Assembly: GCA_030592655.1 (NCBI GenBank)
Contig: JAUVIQ010000163.1
Coordinates: forward strand, 1 to 7,294
Origin: Planctomycetales bacterium
GTDB lineage: Bacteria > Planctomycetota > Phycisphaerae > SM23-33
Reading direction: 5' to 3'
DNA length: 7,294 nt
In this document: in pieces, positions 5,727-7,294 of the stretch
Position numbering within the stretch: the stretch's first letter is position 1
Layout: each line of letters starts with the position of its first letter
Position numbers and translations under genes: made by a program
The notes under the pieces: generated by a model
Databases searched by the model: none
Seen by the model: only the letters and a program-made list of their open reading frames with translations
Told to the model about the DNA's origin: nothing

Positions 5727-7294
5727 TGAAATCGACTGTGATATTGATAACTGTTTGCCTGGTATTGCTGTTTGTCTGTTCAGCCGGCGCGGAAGAAACT
5801 CTGGTCCGTCTGGATTCGTATGGCGACCCGCTTCCGGCCGGTGCGATAGGGCGGCTTGGAACGGTCCGGCTGAGACACGGCGTCTCGATATTTTCGGTCG
5901 CCTTCTCACCGACCGGCAAGGTCTTCGCTACCGGCGGGTGGCGCGACGGAAAAATCATCCTCTGGGACGTCAAAACCGGCAAGAGGGTCGCGACGCTCAC
6001 CGGCCGTCGTGGCGCGATCTACTGCCTGGACTTCTCGCCCGACGGAAAGACGTTGGCGTCGGCTGGGCAAGACAGGACTGTTCGGCTTTGGGACGTCGCC
6101 TCCGGCAAGCAAAAACAGAGCATATCGGGCAGGTCCCCTGTCGTAAGCCTCGACTTCAGCGCCGACGGGAAGGCGCTGGTGTTCAGTTCCGGCAGGAAGG
6201 CGCACGTTTGGCATATGGGTCAGACGAAGGCTTCTATTGCGATATTGATGGGGCATAAGTACTCGCTTCGTTTCGTGGTGTTCATGCCCGACGGTAATAC
6301 GATCGTCTCGGCCGGTGGTGATAAAACCGTCCGGTTCCGGGACGTCAAAACCGGCAAGCAGACAGGGCAGATTAATTCGCCCGGCGGGAATGTCGGCGGC
6401 ATCGCAGCCTCGCCGGACGGGAAACTCCTTGCCTATGGTTGCAAGGATGGAACCGTCCGCATCTGGTCGCTCGAAAAGAAAAAGGAATTATTCGTGCTGA
6501 AAGGGCACAAGGCCTGGGTGTACTGCCTGGCGTTTTCGCCGGATGGTAAGATGTTGGCGGTTAACAGCGGCGGGGACTACACAGTCCGCCTGTGGGACCT
6601 GGCGACGAAGAAAGAAATCAGGAAATTCCCCGGCAGCGGGAACAAGTATAACTGTCTGGCGTTTTCCCCCGACGGCAAGACATTGGCCGTTATCCGGTCG
6701 GATAAATCCGTGGCTTTGTGGAACGTAAAGACCGGAAGGACTGTTCACGAATTCGCCGGACACACCGACCAGATATATACCCTGGCCTTTTCGCCGGATG
6801 GTAAGCGCCTGGTGTCGGGCGCGGTTTCCTCTGCCCTGGGGGCGAAGGCGGGTATCGATAACGCGATCCGGATATGGGACGTAAGCCGGCCCTTCGACTC
6901 CGCTCAGGACCTTCGGCGGCGGGAAATCCTGAAATGGGGCGCGCACGGGACGAGGGGGGCTAACGGACTGGCGTGGATGCCCGACGGAAAGGCAATAGTC
7001 TCCTGCGGGGCGAGAGAAAATTCGGCGAAAATGTGGGATACGCAAACGGGAAAACCGATCCGCACCTTCGGGCCGCACACACGATTCGTTGCTTCGGTGG
7101 CCGTTTCGCCCGACGGTAGCATTGTTGCCACCGGTGGTGACGGAAAGGTGTACCTCTGGAGCGCCGCGACGGGCAAGCGGTTCGGAAAGTGGGAAGGCAA
7201 TACAGGCCATAATGTCCGGCTGGCGTTTTCCGCCGACGGAAAGGCCCTGGTTGGGAGCGGTAATGCCGGTATTTTCATCTGGACGATACCGCCC
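5726..7294 (+). CDS. Exported WD40 protein, paralogue of the preceding gene (copy 2, 3' end outside window)
   Basis: Translation from ATG 5726 stays open for 523 codons to the window edge. The start shares one base with the previous stop (TGATG), and AAAGGA (5711-5716) lies 9 bp upstream, so translation is probably coupled. Residues 1-22 are a signal peptide ending AGA|EE that is quite different from copy 1 in its core. After it come the same leader (DSYGDPLPAGAIGRLGTVR) and repeats 1-11, which align one to one with copy 1. Indels against copy 1 add up to a net gain of 6 residues: one fewer in the signal peptide, one fewer in repeat 2, nine more in repeat 8, one more in repeat 9 and two fewer in repeat 10. 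The nine-residue gain holds RPFDSAQD and appears to come from a small inserted repeat. By analogy with copy 1, about 310 residues are missing, covering three blades and the helical tail. Function is unknown; a binding or scaffold role is inferred. Confidence 0.92.
   Translation, partial: MKSTVILITVCLVLLFVCSAGAEETLVRLDSYGDPLPAGAIGRLGTVRLRHGVSIFSVAFSPTGKVFATGGWRDGKIILWDVKTGKRVATLTGRRGAIYCLDFSPDGKTLASAGQDRTVRLWDVASGKQKQSISGRSPVVSLDFSADGKALVFSSGRKAHVWHMGQTKASIAILMGHKYSLRFVVFMPDGNTIVSAGGDKTVRFRDVKTGKQTGQINSPGGNVGGIAASPDGKLLAYGCKDGTVRIWSLEKKKELFVLKGHKAWVYCLAFSPDGKMLAVNSGGDYTVRLWDLATKKEIRKFPGSGNKYNCLAFSPDGKTLAVIRSDKSVALWNVKTGRTVHEFAGHTDQIYTLAFSPDGKRLVSGAVSSALGAKAGIDNAIRIWDVSRPFDSAQDLRRREILKWGAHGTRGANGLAWMPDGKAIVSCGARENSAKMWDTQTGKPIRTFGPHTRFVASVAVSPDGSIVATGGDGKVYLWSAATGKRFGKWEGNTGHNVRLAFSADGKALVGSGNAGIFIWTIPP
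6890..6911 (+). repeat. Small dispersed-repeat-like insert inside the WD40 coding region
   Basis: CCTTCGACTCCGCTCAGGAC (6891-6910) sits where copy 1 has only a short RQRKE loop. It accounts for a 27-bp in-frame gain relative to copy 1 and is read as PFDSAQD. On the other strand it would read as LSGVEG-type peptide. From general knowledge, strings of this kind (FDSAQD, LSGVEG and FDKLRT peptides) turn up in unrelated proteins of many bacteria as traces of a short dispersed repeat. It falls in the loop between blades 8 and 9, where extra residues are tolerated. Confidence 0.65.

Larger units (their letters stand above)
3219..7294 (+). repeat. Tandem gene duplication: 3219-4769 matches 5726-7294
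   Basis: The two WD40 genes are direct repeats, 1551 bases against 1569, and the difference is fully explained by the indels noted for copy 2. Similarity is uneven. 3912-3979 and 6413-6480 differ at one base in 68, and the stretch encoding the KMLAVNSGGDYTVRLWD repeat is almost unchanged. The signal peptide cores and repeat 2 are clearly diverged. The duplication must extend beyond the window on the right if copy 2 is full length. Confidence 0.9.

Noticed and set aside
3402..7278. Many open frames antisense or shifted within the WD40 genes
   Set aside because: They recur at matching places in both copies because the DNA is duplicated, and their translations show no domain signature.
3219..7294. 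CRISPR array or short tandem repeats
   Set aside because: The repetitive look comes from WD40 blade coding sequence of about 126 bases per unit with continuous open frames, not from identical short repeats with spacers.

Overview
The window looks like chromosomal DNA of a planctomycete, probably of the Phycisphaerae type. Three things suggest this. One gene encodes a secreted protein with a PEP-CTERM sorting tail. Two large exported WD40 proteins share a mature N-terminus of the form DSYGDPLPAGAIGRLGTVR, which I associate with planctomycete WD40 proteins. The complete WD40 protein also ends in an alpha-helical, HEAT-like region of a kind I know from planctomycete WD40 proteins. The lineage is an inference from these family traits, not a database match. 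All supported genes lie on the + strand.

Layout. 3-545 is the 3' end of polA (DNA polymerase I), with the O-helix motif and the catalytic HDE motif intact. A short gap with a promoter-like TATAAT box leads to a small DUF433 (antitoxin-type) gene at 615-809. Its last sense codon and stop codon lie inside the left end of a 106-bp element (804-909) with imperfect terminal inverted repeats, so the gene looks clipped by a small mobile or REP/MITE-like insertion. An AT-rich stretch follows, carrying a very good promoter (TTGTAA, 17 bp, extended -10 TGTTATAAT). It drives a 588-aa exported PEP-CTERM protein (1074-2840). Fourteen bp later comes acylphosphatase (2855-3130), probably co-transcribed.

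An 88-bp gap with a second TATAATCA box and a run of eight Gs precedes the main feature of the window. Two tandem paralogous genes (3219-5726 and 5726 to beyond the window end) encode exported WD40 proteins and overlap by one base (TGATG). I count 14 WD-type repeats in the first, enough for two seven-bladed propellers, followed by the helical C-terminal region. The second, cut by the window edge, aligns repeat for repeat with the first. The copies are a patchwork of almost identical and clearly diverged stretches. The second copy carries a 9-residue in-frame insertion containing the sequence CCTTCGACTCCGCTCAGGAC, read as PFDSAQD, which resembles a small dispersed repeat found in many bacterial genomes.

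How they work together. polA, the DUF433 gene and acylphosphatase look like ordinary or orphan genes with no shared pathway. The PEP-CTERM protein and the two WD40 proteins would all be exported. The WD40 pair is probably translated from one message and may form a paired extracytoplasmic scaffold. No partner enzyme, kinase or sigma factor is visible in the window, so the function of the pair remains open.
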